A DNA stretch of 64,000 nucleotides from Rhizobiales bacterium GAS188 (GTDB taxonomy: Bacteria; Pseudomonadota; Alphaproteobacteria; Rhizobiales; Beijerinckiaceae), in NCBI GenBank assembly GCA_900104855.1, contig FNSS01000002.1, positions 62,001-126,000 on the forward strand, written 5' to 3'. Numbering within the stretch: the first letter of the stretch is position 1; the number at the start of each line of letters is the position of its first letter. This document shows positions 43,546 through 52,625 of the stretch, in pieces. The notes beneath the pieces are model-generated. The model was not told the DNA's origin. It was given only the letters and a program-made list of their open reading frames with translations, and did no database searches. Both the position numbers and the translations under genes were made by a program.

Positions 43546-45306
43546 TCTGGCAATCCCGCCTTCCGCATAGCCTCGGTCCTCCTGGCATAATCTTCTGGTC
43601 GACGATACTTGGCGGCCCGATCTGTGGCATTGGAAATGCGCCGCTTGGGATTGGCCTGGAGTAACCGCGCGATTGCCTTCTGCGCCTTCTCTGGCTGCCC
43701 GGCGAGAGCGGCGCTTTCCGCTAGTATGGCGATTGCATCCAGGGAATTCGGTTGCTCCCGTGCCGGCATCTCCGCCCATGACACCGCCTCGTCATAGCGC
43801 CCTGCGAAGAAATGAGGTTGCGGTTTGCATCGAATGGAATGCGGGATCGAGGGGGCTCAGGCGCATCGCGCGAGCCAGGTGCTCAATCGCAACTTCCGGC
43901 TCGCCGAGCCAGATTCTCACCCAGCCACTCAGGTTCCAAGCCCTCGCCAAGTTCGGATTGAACTGAAGCGCCCGATCAATCAACGCAGCGCCGTAGTCGA
44001 GTTCGCCGACGACATAGGCGAGCGAATATCCGGCCCAGCAGAGCGCAAACGCGTCATCCTTGCCGAGCTCTACCGCCGGCCGAGCTAGCCTGGAGGTTTC
44101 GGCGATCTCTTGCTCGTTGTCGATAACCCAGGAATTGCTCTTGCGAAAGCAGTAGCACCAAGTTGCAAAGGCATAAGGCGCGGCAAAATCAGGATCGATC
44201 TCGATGGCCTTGTAGAACAGCCGCAGCGCCTCCTCGTTGGTCTCCCTGGTCCAGAGATAGACGCTCGCCGTTCCACGCAGATAACAGTCGTAGGCGTCGA
44301 GATCTGCGGTTGGCTTGCGCTTGATGCACTCGATGTCAGCTAGCTCGAGCTTCGGCGCGATTGCACCCACGACGCTCGCGGCCACTTGGTCCTGAAGATC
44401 GAAAATATCGTCGAGCGCGCCCTCGAAGCGATCCGCCCAAATATGTGCTCCCGTCGTGGCGTCTGTGAGTTGCCCGATCATACGCACCCGGTTCGCTGCC
44501 TTGCGCACGCTGCCTTCGAGCACATAGCGCACCCCGAGCTCTCGCCCCACCTGTTTCACGTCAACCGCCATGCCCTTGTAGGCGAAGCTCGAATTGCGCG
44601 CGATCACGAACAGGCAGTGCATGTGCGAGAGCGCCGTGATGATCTCGTCCACCATGCCGTCGGCGAAGTATTCCTGCTCCGGGTCACCGCTCAGATTGGT
44701 AAAGGGCAGCACGGCGATCGATGGCATGGCAGGGAGCGCGAGCGTGGGCTTGGCCGATGCTGCCGGCCGCCCCGTCACTGGCGGCGCGATTCGAAAGACG
44801 CGAACTGGCCGAGCGATATTCTTCACCTGCCGCTCGCCCATATCCTCGAAGGTCAGATCGAGCTTGTCACGCACCTGATCGCGTACGACCCGGCTCACGC
44901 AGAGCCCGCCGGGTTCAGCAAGGTTCTCGAGGCGTGCCGCGATGTTCACGCCGTCGCCATGAATGTCGTCGCCATCGATAATGATGTCGCCGAGATTGAT
45001 GCCGACGCGGAACTCGATGCGGCGGTCGGAAGGCACCTCCAGATTGCGCTCCGCCATGCCGTGTTGCACCTCGTCGGCGCAGCGTACTGCGTCCACGACA
45101 CTCGAAAATTCCACCAGCATCCCATCGCCGGTGGTCTTGACGATGCGCCCGCGAAATTCGGTGATCTTGGGGTCGACAAGCTCGCGTCGGCACGCCTTCA
45201 GCTGGGCCAGTGTGCCCTCTTCGTCAGCTCCCATGAGGCGGCTATAGCCGGCGACGTCAGCCGGCAGGATCGCCGCCAGCCGCCGCTCGACGCGCTCGTT
45301 GGCCAT
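43542..45306 (-). pseudogene. class III adenylate/guanylate cyclase with TPR domain, frameshifted
   Basis: The frame from 45306 encodes 504 residues: cyclase domain (LPADVAGYSRLMGADEEGTL; FRVGINLGDIIID; HGDGVNIAARLE), a TolB-like/helical region (SIAVLPFTNLSGDPEQEYFA) and TPRs. It ends abnormally in SFLRRAL. The normal continuation, FFAGRYDEAVSWAEMPAREQ to YRRPEDYARRTEAMRKAGLPE, is in the next frame to 43542, so one base is lost near 43805. The cyclase metal and substrate residues look intact, so a shortened active protein is possible. Confidence 0.8.
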
Positions 45307-45936
45307 GAGCGCTCCCTACCTGAGGTTGGGTGCGCTATTATAGGGCTAATATCGGCGGAACCGGCAAGGGCTTACCGCTGTTGTCCCCATTGCGCCCGCC
45401 CTACGACGCCCGCTCGCAGGGGAATGCACTTTCAAAGAGGCAATGTAGCGCTCGGTTCGTAGACGGGTGTGCAAGGGCTTAGCAGGGCGATCACGCCAGC
45501 AATTTTGTTTGGGCTCGTCGCCAACCTAGTCAATCCGTTTTTCCGCAGGCGCTCAAGTGAACTGGTGCGTCACGTCCCGGCTTCGATCGTTTGGCGAGGC
45601 CATGGTGACTCTTAGGGAGCCAATGTCGGTGACTTGGGCTTGTCCACAAGACGGCGATCCTCGCGACACCAACGTATCTTCGGGCGCTTTGGAAGAACGT
45701 CCTGGAGAGCTTTCGCTGGCAACACAAATGCCTTCCGGAGCGTCTGTTCAAAACGCTCGACGATGGAGTCTTTGCGCCGGTCCTCAGATTTCCGCATGGG
45801 TCAACCCAACGCTCAGACACGAGAACGGCAAACGGTCACGCAATTTCTGTGCCAGCCAACAGATGATAGGCGACGGTTACCACAGGACGATGACACTCTC
45901 TCGATTACCCTGGTGAGGCAACGCGATACGAACCCC
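45307..45936. other. gap with a dispersed repeat; no supported gene
   Basis: Contains the repeat 45429-45497. Open frames on both strands have no family features. Confidence 0.45.
45429..45497. repeat. about 66-bp dispersed repeat, copy 2
   Basis: CTTTCAAAGAGGCAATGTAG through TTAGCAGGGCGATCACGCC, a near match to 41078-41145 in the same orientation. Contains GTAGCGCTCGG and GTGTGCA stretches in both copies. Confidence 0.7.
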
Positions 45937-46158
45937 TCATTCGACAGGCGGAGAGCGCCATTGCTCCATGTGGAGTTCCAGGGCATAAACCTTTGCCTCG
46001 TGACCTTGGCGAAGCTTTTCGGCGGCCTGGCGCTCTTCAGCTTCCGTCATCGCCTCCATCACCGTCTGAATCTCGTGCTGCAGGAGCTTCGTCTCGTCCT
46101 CCAACCGCTCGAGCTTTTCGACCAGCACGAGGTAGCGGTCAACTCGGTCAGTGGCCAT
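45937..46158 (-). CDS. small coiled-coil protein
   Basis: 73 residues (MATDRVDRYLVLVEKLERLE), GAGGAG ribosome site upstream. Almost wholly helical with heptad character through ETKLLQHEIQTVMEAMTEAE. It follows the LuxR-type regulator on the same strand, 70 bp away. Unknown function. Confidence 0.6.
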   Translation of the reverse strand: MATDRVDRYLVLVEKLERLEDETKLLQHEIQTVMEAMTEAEERQAAEKLRQGHEAKVYALELHMEQWRSPPVE

Positions 46159-46227
46159 CAGGTCGCTCCTCTTCCTTGCGTGAGGAATAGCCGCCTCGGC
46201 GCTTGCGTCTCTCCGCTGCTTCCGTGA

Positions 46228-47187
46228 TCACGGTAAGGCGGCTTGGGTGGGAGCAGGCGAGCCGTTGCCCTTCCCCCATTCAGGCGGAGGATTGCGCATA
46301 GCCCACATCGCCGCCTGCGTGCGATTGTTGACCCCAATTTTGCGGAGGATCGCCTTGACATGAACCTTGACGGTGGCTTCGGCGATTTCGATCGCTCTCG
46401 CAATAACCTTATTGGAGGAGCCTTCCGTCAAGCGGCGCAAGATACGCGTTTCCTGGGCCGATAGGTGCGGAGCGCCATGCCTTTCAGACTCCGCTGGGGT
46501 TCCGTTGCTATTGACGCACTTCACGTTGTCGCCGACCTTGAACCTCGCCGTTGTTGGATCATTGCTGGGCGACCATATGCGATCGGCAGGCAGCTCGTCA
46601 TCGAGGTGGCGCCGAACTCCGCGCCTCGCCTCGTCCTCACGTCCGAGAATGAACGGCAAGGCCGCCTGCGGCAAAAGAGTCTCACCTAGCATCACCAATT
46701 CGAGAGATTTGAGAAAAGCATCCGGAGTGGCCTTCGTGGCGAAACAAGCGTGGGCGCCAGCCTGAAACAAAGAGATTAAATCGCGAATTTGATCACTACC
46801 CGCCAGAACTGCGATGCGAGCGGCCGGGCGCTCCTGCTTGATGAGTTCGATTTCTTTGATTGCGGTCTCCACGTCATCGCCGACATCGATAATCAGCAAC
46901 AGGGGCTGGTCGGGCCTGATCGAGTTCTCGGCAAGTTCGCTGACTCGGGAAGCCGACCCGACCACCCGGAACCCCCCTGCATTGAGAATGCAGGCTAGAC
47001 CTTCCCGTGATAGGCCGCTTCGCCCGATAATGACGGTTGCAAAAGTCTGCGAGTCAGTAACTGCGTTCTGATTTTGCGATGCTTGCGTGCTGGCGAGAGA
47101 GAGATCAGTCGCATTTATAGTATACGGCTGTTCTACGACTCCAGGATCTATGTTCGTTGCTGTGTAATATTTAAGACCTTCTTCCAT
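46228..47187 (-). CDS. LuxR/NarL-type response regulator-like protein
   Basis: 319 residues. A 45-residue N-terminal extension is followed by a receiver-like domain (about 48-175, with LLIIDVGDD at the expected phospho-Asp strand and VLAGSD), a linker, and a C-terminal LuxR helix-turn-helix (HLSAQETRILRRLTEGSSNK, ATVKVHVKAILRKIGV). It is an orphan, with no sensor kinase adjacent. The 5' flank is AT-rich and holds its likely promoter. Confidence 0.88.
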   Translation of the reverse strand: MEEGLKYYTATNIDPGVVEQPYTINATDLSLASTQASQNQNAVTDSQTFATVIIGRSGLSREGLACILNAGGFRVVGSASRVSELAENSIRPDQPLLLIIDVGDDVETAIKEIELIKQERPAARIAVLAGSDQIRDLISLFQAGAHACFATKATPDAFLKSLELVMLGETLLPQAALPFILGREDEARRGVRRHLDDELPADRIWSPSNDPTTARFKVGDNVKCVNSNGTPAESERHGAPHLSAQETRILRRLTEGSSNKVIARAIEIAEATVKVHVKAILRKIGVNNRTQAAMWAMRNPPPEWGKGNGSPAPTQAALP

Positions 47188-47378
47188 GTTTTCGCCTCAT
47201 AACGGCATCGGGCGTATAGCCTTTAGCGAGTGTTGCAAAGCGTATGCCAGAACGGGTACCGTGATAGCTCCCGAGGGGGGCGGAGTAAGCATAGGAGCAC
47301 GGCGTTATTCACAACTCTTTCGGATTACTCCCAACGCCGTCATGCAAGCTGCCGGTTGGGCTGGAGAAGCCTCGCGTG

Positions 47379-47667
47379 GGCTTTGTCACGGGAACCTTCG
47401 TCGACTCGGAGAACCGCAACCCGGTCAGTTCTCGCTCATGCCGCTGTGGCCGTTCTCCAGGTGTCAAATGCCTCGTCTCTGAGGACGCGAAGCGTTTGTG
47501 AGATGTTAGGTGACGCTGGGTGTTGAAGGTGTTGTGGGCGGCGGCATGAACAGATAGGAAGTGCTGAGCTGCGCCGGCGACTTGAACCTTCGCATCTTGA
47601 ACTCGCGTCGTCGCACGGGCTGGTGCGAATTCTCGGCTGGGTTGTTTCTGCGCAGCCCTTTCTCATG
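47379..47667 (-). mobile_element. truncated IS6-family relative
   Basis: Homologous to the left part of the IS6 element at 31091: same terminal repeat (GGCTTTGTCACGGGAACC) and transposase 3' end with many substitutions and shifts. Homology stops at CTCATG (47667). The right half is missing. Confidence 0.8.
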
Positions 47668-47718
47668 GTACCATCCACGCTATCGTTGGTGTGACAATGC
47701 CGTCCACGGAGAAGGGTA

Positions 47719-48186
47719 ATGCCGAGAGTTGAGGAAACGGAGGCGGCTATCTTACTCCAAGCTTACCATAACGCACTGGAGAAACACGACGACGAAGTGT
47801 CAGCCATGGAAGCAGCTATTCGCACGCTTGACAGCTATCGAGCGGCCCATGGACTTCCCATGACCGCGCAAACTCCAATCCATGTCGACATCTTGCACGC
47901 GAATCGTCTGAAGACCCGCGCGGCAGTTGTACATTCCATTGCGGATGCTTTCATTCAGCAGGAATCGAGAGTGACCATTGATGGTATTGCGATGCGGTTA
48001 GAGACCACGTCGCGCAAGGTGAGGAGAATTATGAGGCTCAGAGGCCGGAGTGGGCGCGGCGTGGACCAAGTTTCGGATTTGCTTTTCGTGTTAGGCACCG
48101 GAGTCGATTTGCGAGTGGAAAAAAGGCATGGGCCCGAGCTGGTCGATGCAGTGGGCTTACAAGACGAAGCCGCTCGACACCTTTGA
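47719..48186 (+). CDS. hypothetical protein
   Basis: 155 residues (MPRVEETEAAILLQAYHNAL) with GGAGAAGGG upstream. The middle (AFIQQESRVTIDGIAMRLET, TSRKVRRIMRLRG) resembles a helix-turn-helix, so DNA binding is possible. Its stop abuts the IS5 left end, so the true C-terminus may have been altered by the insertion. Confidence 0.5.
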   Translation: MPRVEETEAAILLQAYHNALEKHDDEVSAMEAAIRTLDSYRAAHGLPMTAQTPIHVDILHANRLKTRAAVVHSIADAFIQQESRVTIDGIAMRLETTSRKVRRIMRLRGRSGRGVDQVSDLLFVLGTGVDLRVEKRHGPELVDAVGLQDEAARHL

Positions 48187-49069
48187 CTAGGTCACAAACT
48201 CATAAATCGGATTCCCTTGGTGCGCGAGTTGTGATTCAAGCTCCGTGGAGGAGCAATCATGAGCGCACGCCGTTACGAACTGAGCGATTTCGAATGGTCG
48301 ATCATCGCCCCGTTGCTGCCCAACAAACCGCGAGGGGTGCCACGGGCTGATGATCGCAAGGTGTTGAACGGCATCTACTGGCGGCTGCGTACGGGCTCGC
48401 CTTGGGCCGACATTCCAGAACGCTACGGCCCCTACACGACTTGCTACAACCGCTTCGTCCGCTGGCGGAAAATCGGCGTCTGGGACAAGATCTTCGAAGC
48501 CGTCTCCATAGCTTACGAGGGCGATCTGCAAATGGTCGACTCCTCCTCGATCCGGGTGCATCAGCACGCCGCCAACGTCAAAAAGGGGGTTCGCAAGAAG
48601 GCTCCGGCACTGCCTCTGGGGACTACGTTGGAACCCGATGCATGGGGCGCTCGCGAGGCGGGCTGACAACCAAGATACATGCCCTCGTCGACGCCAACGG
48701 CAACCCGATTGCCCTGAAGCTGACCGAAGGCCAAGCTCACGACGGCAAAAGCGCCAGCGATATGCTCGACAGCCTCGCCAAAGGCCAGATACTCCTCGGC
48801 GACTGCGCCTACGACAGCGATGCCTTGCGCAGCACCATGGCCGATCGCGGCGCTTGGGCCAACGTCAAGCCAATGCCGAGGCGCGTCAACATCCCGGCTT
48901 TCAGTCCATTCCTCTATCGCTTTCGAAATCTCGTCGAACGCTTCTTCAGCAAACTCAAGCATTTCAGAGCCATCGCCACCCGCTTCGAAAAACACGACGC
49001 CAATTACCTCGGCCTCGTCAAACTCGCCGCAATCAAAATCTGGATGCGCTTTATGAGTCGGTGACCTAG
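48187..49069 (+). mobile_element. IS5-family insertion sequence (frameshift type)
   Basis: 883 bp. The left end begins CTAGGTCACAAACTCATAAA and the right end, read on the - strand, begins CTAGGTCACCGACTCATAAA, a near-perfect terminal inverted repeat. It carries two overlapping transposase frames and has cut an adenylate cyclase fragment on its right side. Confidence 0.9.
48259..49064 (+). CDS. IS5-family transposase made from two frames
   Basis: The first frame (48259-48666) encodes RYELSDFEWSIIAPLLPNKP to the first catalytic Asp region (LQMVDSSSIRVHQHA). The second frame continues GRSRGGLTTKIHALVDANG, GDCAYDSDALR (second Asp) and LVERFFSKLKHFRAIATR (Glu). The switch lies near 48600-48660. 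Programmed frameshifting is known in this IS5 subgroup, so the element may be active. Confidence 0.85.
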
Positions 49070-49353
49070 GACACCAAGGCCGGTGACATGACAGGCGACG
49101 GGGTCAGCTCGACGGCGGTGCAACGAGCACCTAACGGCATCCACAACGCTCGCGAACTCCACAGCATTCCATCGCCAGTGGTCTTCACGATGCGCCCGCG
49201 ATGTTCGCCAATCTTGGGGTCGACAAGCTCTCGTCGACACGCCTTCAAGTGAGCGAGCGTGCCCTCTTCATCGGCGCCAATCAGTCGGCTATAGCCCGCG
49301 ATATCGGCGGCTAGAATGGCCGTCAGCTTCCGCTCGACGCGCTCGTTGGCCAT
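49070..49353 (-). pseudogene. adenylate cyclase N-terminal fragment cut by the IS5 element
   Basis: ATG at 49353: MANERVERKLTAILAADIAG, YSRLIGADEEGTLAHLKACR, then IVKTTGDGML; after a shift the next frame gives VEFASVVDAVRC. Homology ends at the IS5 right end. It resembles the start of the cyclase at 45306. Confidence 0.8.
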
Positions 49354-49462
49354 GAGCGCTCCCTTCGAGAGGTTGGGTCAAGCCATATTGGGCTCAAATC
49401 AGGAGAGCATCAGGATCTGTGGGGTGCCCGGGACGGCGGAGAAGGGGCGGTAGTCTGGCCGG

Positions 49463-50170
49463 ATGAAGCGACGGCCAAACCAGCCCCTGCCGAGTGAGAA
49501 CGGCATGCTCACGGAGGGTGCCGACGCGATCGTGCAGATCAAGGTCTGGCTGCTTGAGATCAGCCCGATGGTTTGGCGGCGCGTGCTGTTGCCAGCCACC
49601 CTCACGCTGCGCGAGTTGCACGGCGTAATCCAGGTCGCGATGGGCTGGGACGGCATCCACCTCTACCAGTTCTGTCTGCGCGCCGCGCGCTACGGCTCGT
49701 GGGAGCTGTCGGCGTCCTCGCCCGATGTGACGCTGGCGGCGCTGCGGTTCCGCCAGGGTACGCGGTTCCTCTACGAATATGACCTCAACATCCCCTGGCG
49801 CCACGAGGTCCGCATTGAGGACCGGCTGGGGTCGGCGGTGGGCAAGACATATCCCGTCTGCACCGGCGGCGACGGTGCCTGCCCGCCCGAGGATTGCGGC
49901 GGCCCGGTCGATTTCATGAGACACCGCGACGACAGGCTGTCGGTAGATTCTCTCGAGGACCTCGGCACCATGGCCGAGATCATCGGCGATGTTGCGCTGG
50001 AGCGCCGGCCGGAGGTCCTCGACGACGAGGAGACGAGATGGCGGCTGGAGCAGGCCGTCGAACGCTATCGGGCGCGCGAGCGCGCTCAAGGGCGGCCGTT
50101 TTCGCGGCGCACGGTGAACGAACGTCTTCGCCGGGGCGAGCATCGCGACCTCATGCACCAGCAGTGCTGA
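49463..50170 (+). CDS. plasmid pRiA4b ORF-3 family protein
   Basis: 235 residues matching the PRiA4_ORF3 family: IQIKVWLLEISPMVWRRVLL (here VQIKVWLLE), TLRELHGVIQVAMGWDGIHL, FLYEYDL and a Cys-rich segment CTGGDGACPPEDCGGP. The family is common on plasmids and mobile elements; its function is not known to me. A 254-codon antisense frame here is a shadow. Confidence 0.85.
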   Translation: MKRRPNQPLPSENGMLTEGADAIVQIKVWLLEISPMVWRRVLLPATLTLRELHGVIQVAMGWDGIHLYQFCLRAARYGSWELSASSPDVTLAALRFRQGTRFLYEYDLNIPWRHEVRIEDRLGSAVGKTYPVCTGGDGACPPEDCGGPVDFMRHRDDRLSVDSLEDLGTMAEIIGDVALERRPEVLDDEETRWRLEQAVERYRARERAQGRPFSRRTVNERLRRGEHRDLMHQQC

Positions 50171-50275
50171 GACGCTCCGCCCGGCGCTGCGTCAGAAAGT
50201 TTGCGGCCACCAGCGCCGCTTCGTCGCCTTGCCGCTGCCGAATCCCGGATACCAGAGTCTGAGCGGCTGGGTCGG

Positions 50276-50856
50276 TCAATTGTTAGAACCAGCGCTGCAG
50301 CGTTGCGGCTGTCGTCTCTGCATAAAGGCGGATGGTGGCAATACTCTCGTGGCCGAGGAACCGCTGCAGGTCGGTGATGTCCATGCCAAGCGCCAGCAGG
50401 CGGGTCGCCACCGTCTGGGCGCAGCAGATGCGGGTAGACGCATTTGGTGATCCCGGCGGCGCGTGCCACGTCCCGGACGACCTGGCCGACGCGCTGGCGG
50501 GTCAACACGTGCGGCGTCGGGCCGGAGCAGTGCTGACGGCTGGCGAACAGCGGTCACGCCCGCCGCGTGCCGATGTGTAGCCCCAGCAGTTGGGCCAGAT
50601 CGCGCTGCACCGGCACCTCTCGACGCTTGCCGCCCTTGCCGTGGCGATTCGCGACTACGCGTTCGACAAGACTGACATCCTGAACCTGAGCTGCACCAGC
50701 TCGGACGCGCGGGCGCCGGTTTCCAGCAAGGCCTGCAGCATCAGGCCGGTCCGCCCACTTTGGGCGTAAGCCTGATTTAGGAACCGCAATTCCTCCTCGA
50801 CGGTCAGCCGATCGACGCTGCCGAGCGGTTTTGAAGGCTGCCTTGCTTTTGAGCAT
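50276..50856 (-). pseudogene. tyrosine recombinase (integrase) remnant
   Basis: Pieces in several frames: VQDVSLVERVVANRHGKGGK and KRREVPVQRDLAQLLGL, then LTRQRVGQVVRDVARAAGIT and YPHLLR, with LGHES-type and YAET-type tail sequence in another frame. At least two shifts break it. Confidence 0.7.
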
Positions 50857-51082
50857 AGTCGACTCCCTTGCGGACGGGGATGGCGGCGACGGCGGTCGCG
50901 GTGCGCGTGATGGAGGCGATGGTCCAGTTTGCTCTACTCTATTCGGAGTGCAAACCAGTAGCGGCCGGCGCCCTCCATGGGCCAGAGTAGGCGGGGGTCT
51001 GGCGTGCCGAACCGGCCTTCAGCTTTCCACTCCGGCGCTTGTGGAAAGCTCGCTTGCCGGCGATCCGCATCGGAGGTGCGCC

Positions 51083-52486
51083 ATGCGCGTGAGGGTCCTG
51101 TTCCAGGTCATCGCCGATGACGGCGCCGCCGGCGATGCCATGGAGGCCGCGGTGTTCGAGAAGCAAACGGAGCGGCCGGAGGACCTTGGCCTGTCGATCG
51201 CCGAGGGCAAGGCGCTGATGGTCGCCGTCCAGCAACGAGTCGTAGACGCCCAGGTCGCGTCATGGACGGAGCGGCAGCGCTGTTGCGAGGCGTGTGGCGC
51301 CCGCCGACACAGCAAGGGCAGTTATGCCGTTGTCTTCCTCACACTCTACGGCGATGTGCAGATCGCCAGCCCGCGACTCCACCGTTGCCCGTGCCAGAGC
51401 GCGGATGGTCCGGCTACCGTGTCACCGCTGCGCAACCTGATCCCCGACTACATCACCCCGGAGCGACTCTACTTGGAGGCGCGGTGGGCATCGCTCGTGC
51501 CCTACGCTGCCGCGGCCGGCCTGCTCGCCGACATCCTGCCGATCGCGTCCGGCGCCAACGCTACCACCCTCCGCGAGCACGTCCTGCGTGTGGCCGAGCG
51601 TGCCGAGGCCGAACTCGGGGAGGAGCAGCCCAGCTTCATTGATGGCTGTCCGGCGCAGTGGCAGGAATTGCCGATCCCGGAAGGACGCATCGTGGTCGGC
51701 CTAGACGGCGGCTACATCCGCAACTGGGAAGACCGGAAGACCAATTTCGAGGTCATCGTCGGCCGGTCGGTGCCCGAAGATCGTGACGCCCGCTACGTCG
51801 GCCTGGTGCATGGCTACGACCACAAGCCGAAGCGCCGGCTATTTGAGGTGCTCAAGGGCCAGGGCCTGCAGGCAAACCAGGACGTCACCTTCCTGACGGA
51901 CGGCGGCGAGGAGGTCCGTGCGCTGACCGAACTTGTCACTCCAGTGTCCGAGCACGTCCTGGATTGGTTCCATATCACCATGCGCGTGACGGTGCTGGAA
52001 CAGTATGCGCGGGGCGTCGCCCGCCATGACGACGCGACGGGTGAGCGCCTGCTGGCCGAGTTGGAACGGATCAAATGGCTGCTCTGGCACGGCAACCAGC
52101 ATTGTGCTCAAGAGGCGATCGGGATCTTCGAGGATGACGTGGACGGCTTGGAGGTCGACTACCCGAACCTGCGCAAGTTTGCCCGCACAGCACACGAGTT
52201 CGCCGTCTACATCACGACGAACACGGGCAGCCTGATCAACTATGGCGAGCGGTTCCGGGCCGGCGAACGAATCTCCTCGTGCCTGGCGGAAGCCACGGTG
52301 AACGCTGTCATCAGCAAGCGCTTCGCCAAGCGCCAGCAGATGCAGTGGACGAAGCGCGGCGCGCACCTGCTGCTACAGACCCGAACGCGCGCGCTCGATG
52401 GCACGCTCCGGCCTCTCTTCGAGAAGTGGTATCCCCGCTTGGCGAACGACACCGCGGCTGGCACCGCTCAGGCCGCCGCAGCGTGA
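51083..52486 (+). CDS. ISKra4-family transposase
   Basis: About 467 residues from the ATG at 51083 (MRVRVLFQVIADDG) with GGAGGTG upstream. It has a zinc-finger-like CCEACGARRHSKGS and a DDE-like core: VVGLDGGYIRNW, TFLTDGGEEVRAL and HVLDWFHITMRV, with NAVISKRFAKRQQMQW near the end. It is intact. Terminal repeats were not resolved by eye. Confidence 0.85.
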   Translation: MRVRVLFQVIADDGAAGDAMEAAVFEKQTERPEDLGLSIAEGKALMVAVQQRVVDAQVASWTERQRCCEACGARRHSKGSYAVVFLTLYGDVQIASPRLHRCPCQSADGPATVSPLRNLIPDYITPERLYLEARWASLVPYAAAAGLLADILPIASGANATTLREHVLRVAERAEAELGEEQPSFIDGCPAQWQELPIPEGRIVVGLDGGYIRNWEDRKTNFEVIVGRSVPEDRDARYVGLVHGYDHKPKRRLFEVLKGQGLQANQDVTFLTDGGEEVRALTELVTPVSEHVLDWFHITMRVTVLEQYARGVARHDDATGERLLAELERIKWLLWHGNQHCAQEAIGIFEDDVDGLEVDYPNLRKFARTAHEFAVYITTNTGSLINYGERFRAGERISSCLAEATVNAVISKRFAKRQQMQWTKRGAHLLLQTRTRALDGTLRPLFEKWYPRLANDTAAGTAQAAAA

Positions 52487-52625
52487 ATACCCCACAGGTC
52501 CTGATGCTCCCGTCTGGCGGCATGCTCCCCAGGATTCAAGCCGTGAACAGCGGTGATGTTCCATCCAAAAACGGGGGTCCGCCTGCGAAGAAACGAATGC
52601 GAGGCGGCCACTAAGCCGGGACCGA

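Noticed and set aside
44386-45462. 358-codon + strand frame opposite the cyclase
   Set aside because: Antisense shadow of a recognisable cyclase gene.
49394-50158. 254-codon - strand frame opposite the pRiA4b ORF-3 family gene
   Set aside because: The + strand frame matches a known family; the antisense frame has no features.
50831-51082. Upstream part of the ISKra4 transposase frame
   Set aside because: Glycine/arginine-rich with no family similarity; the ATG at 51083 has a good ribosome site.
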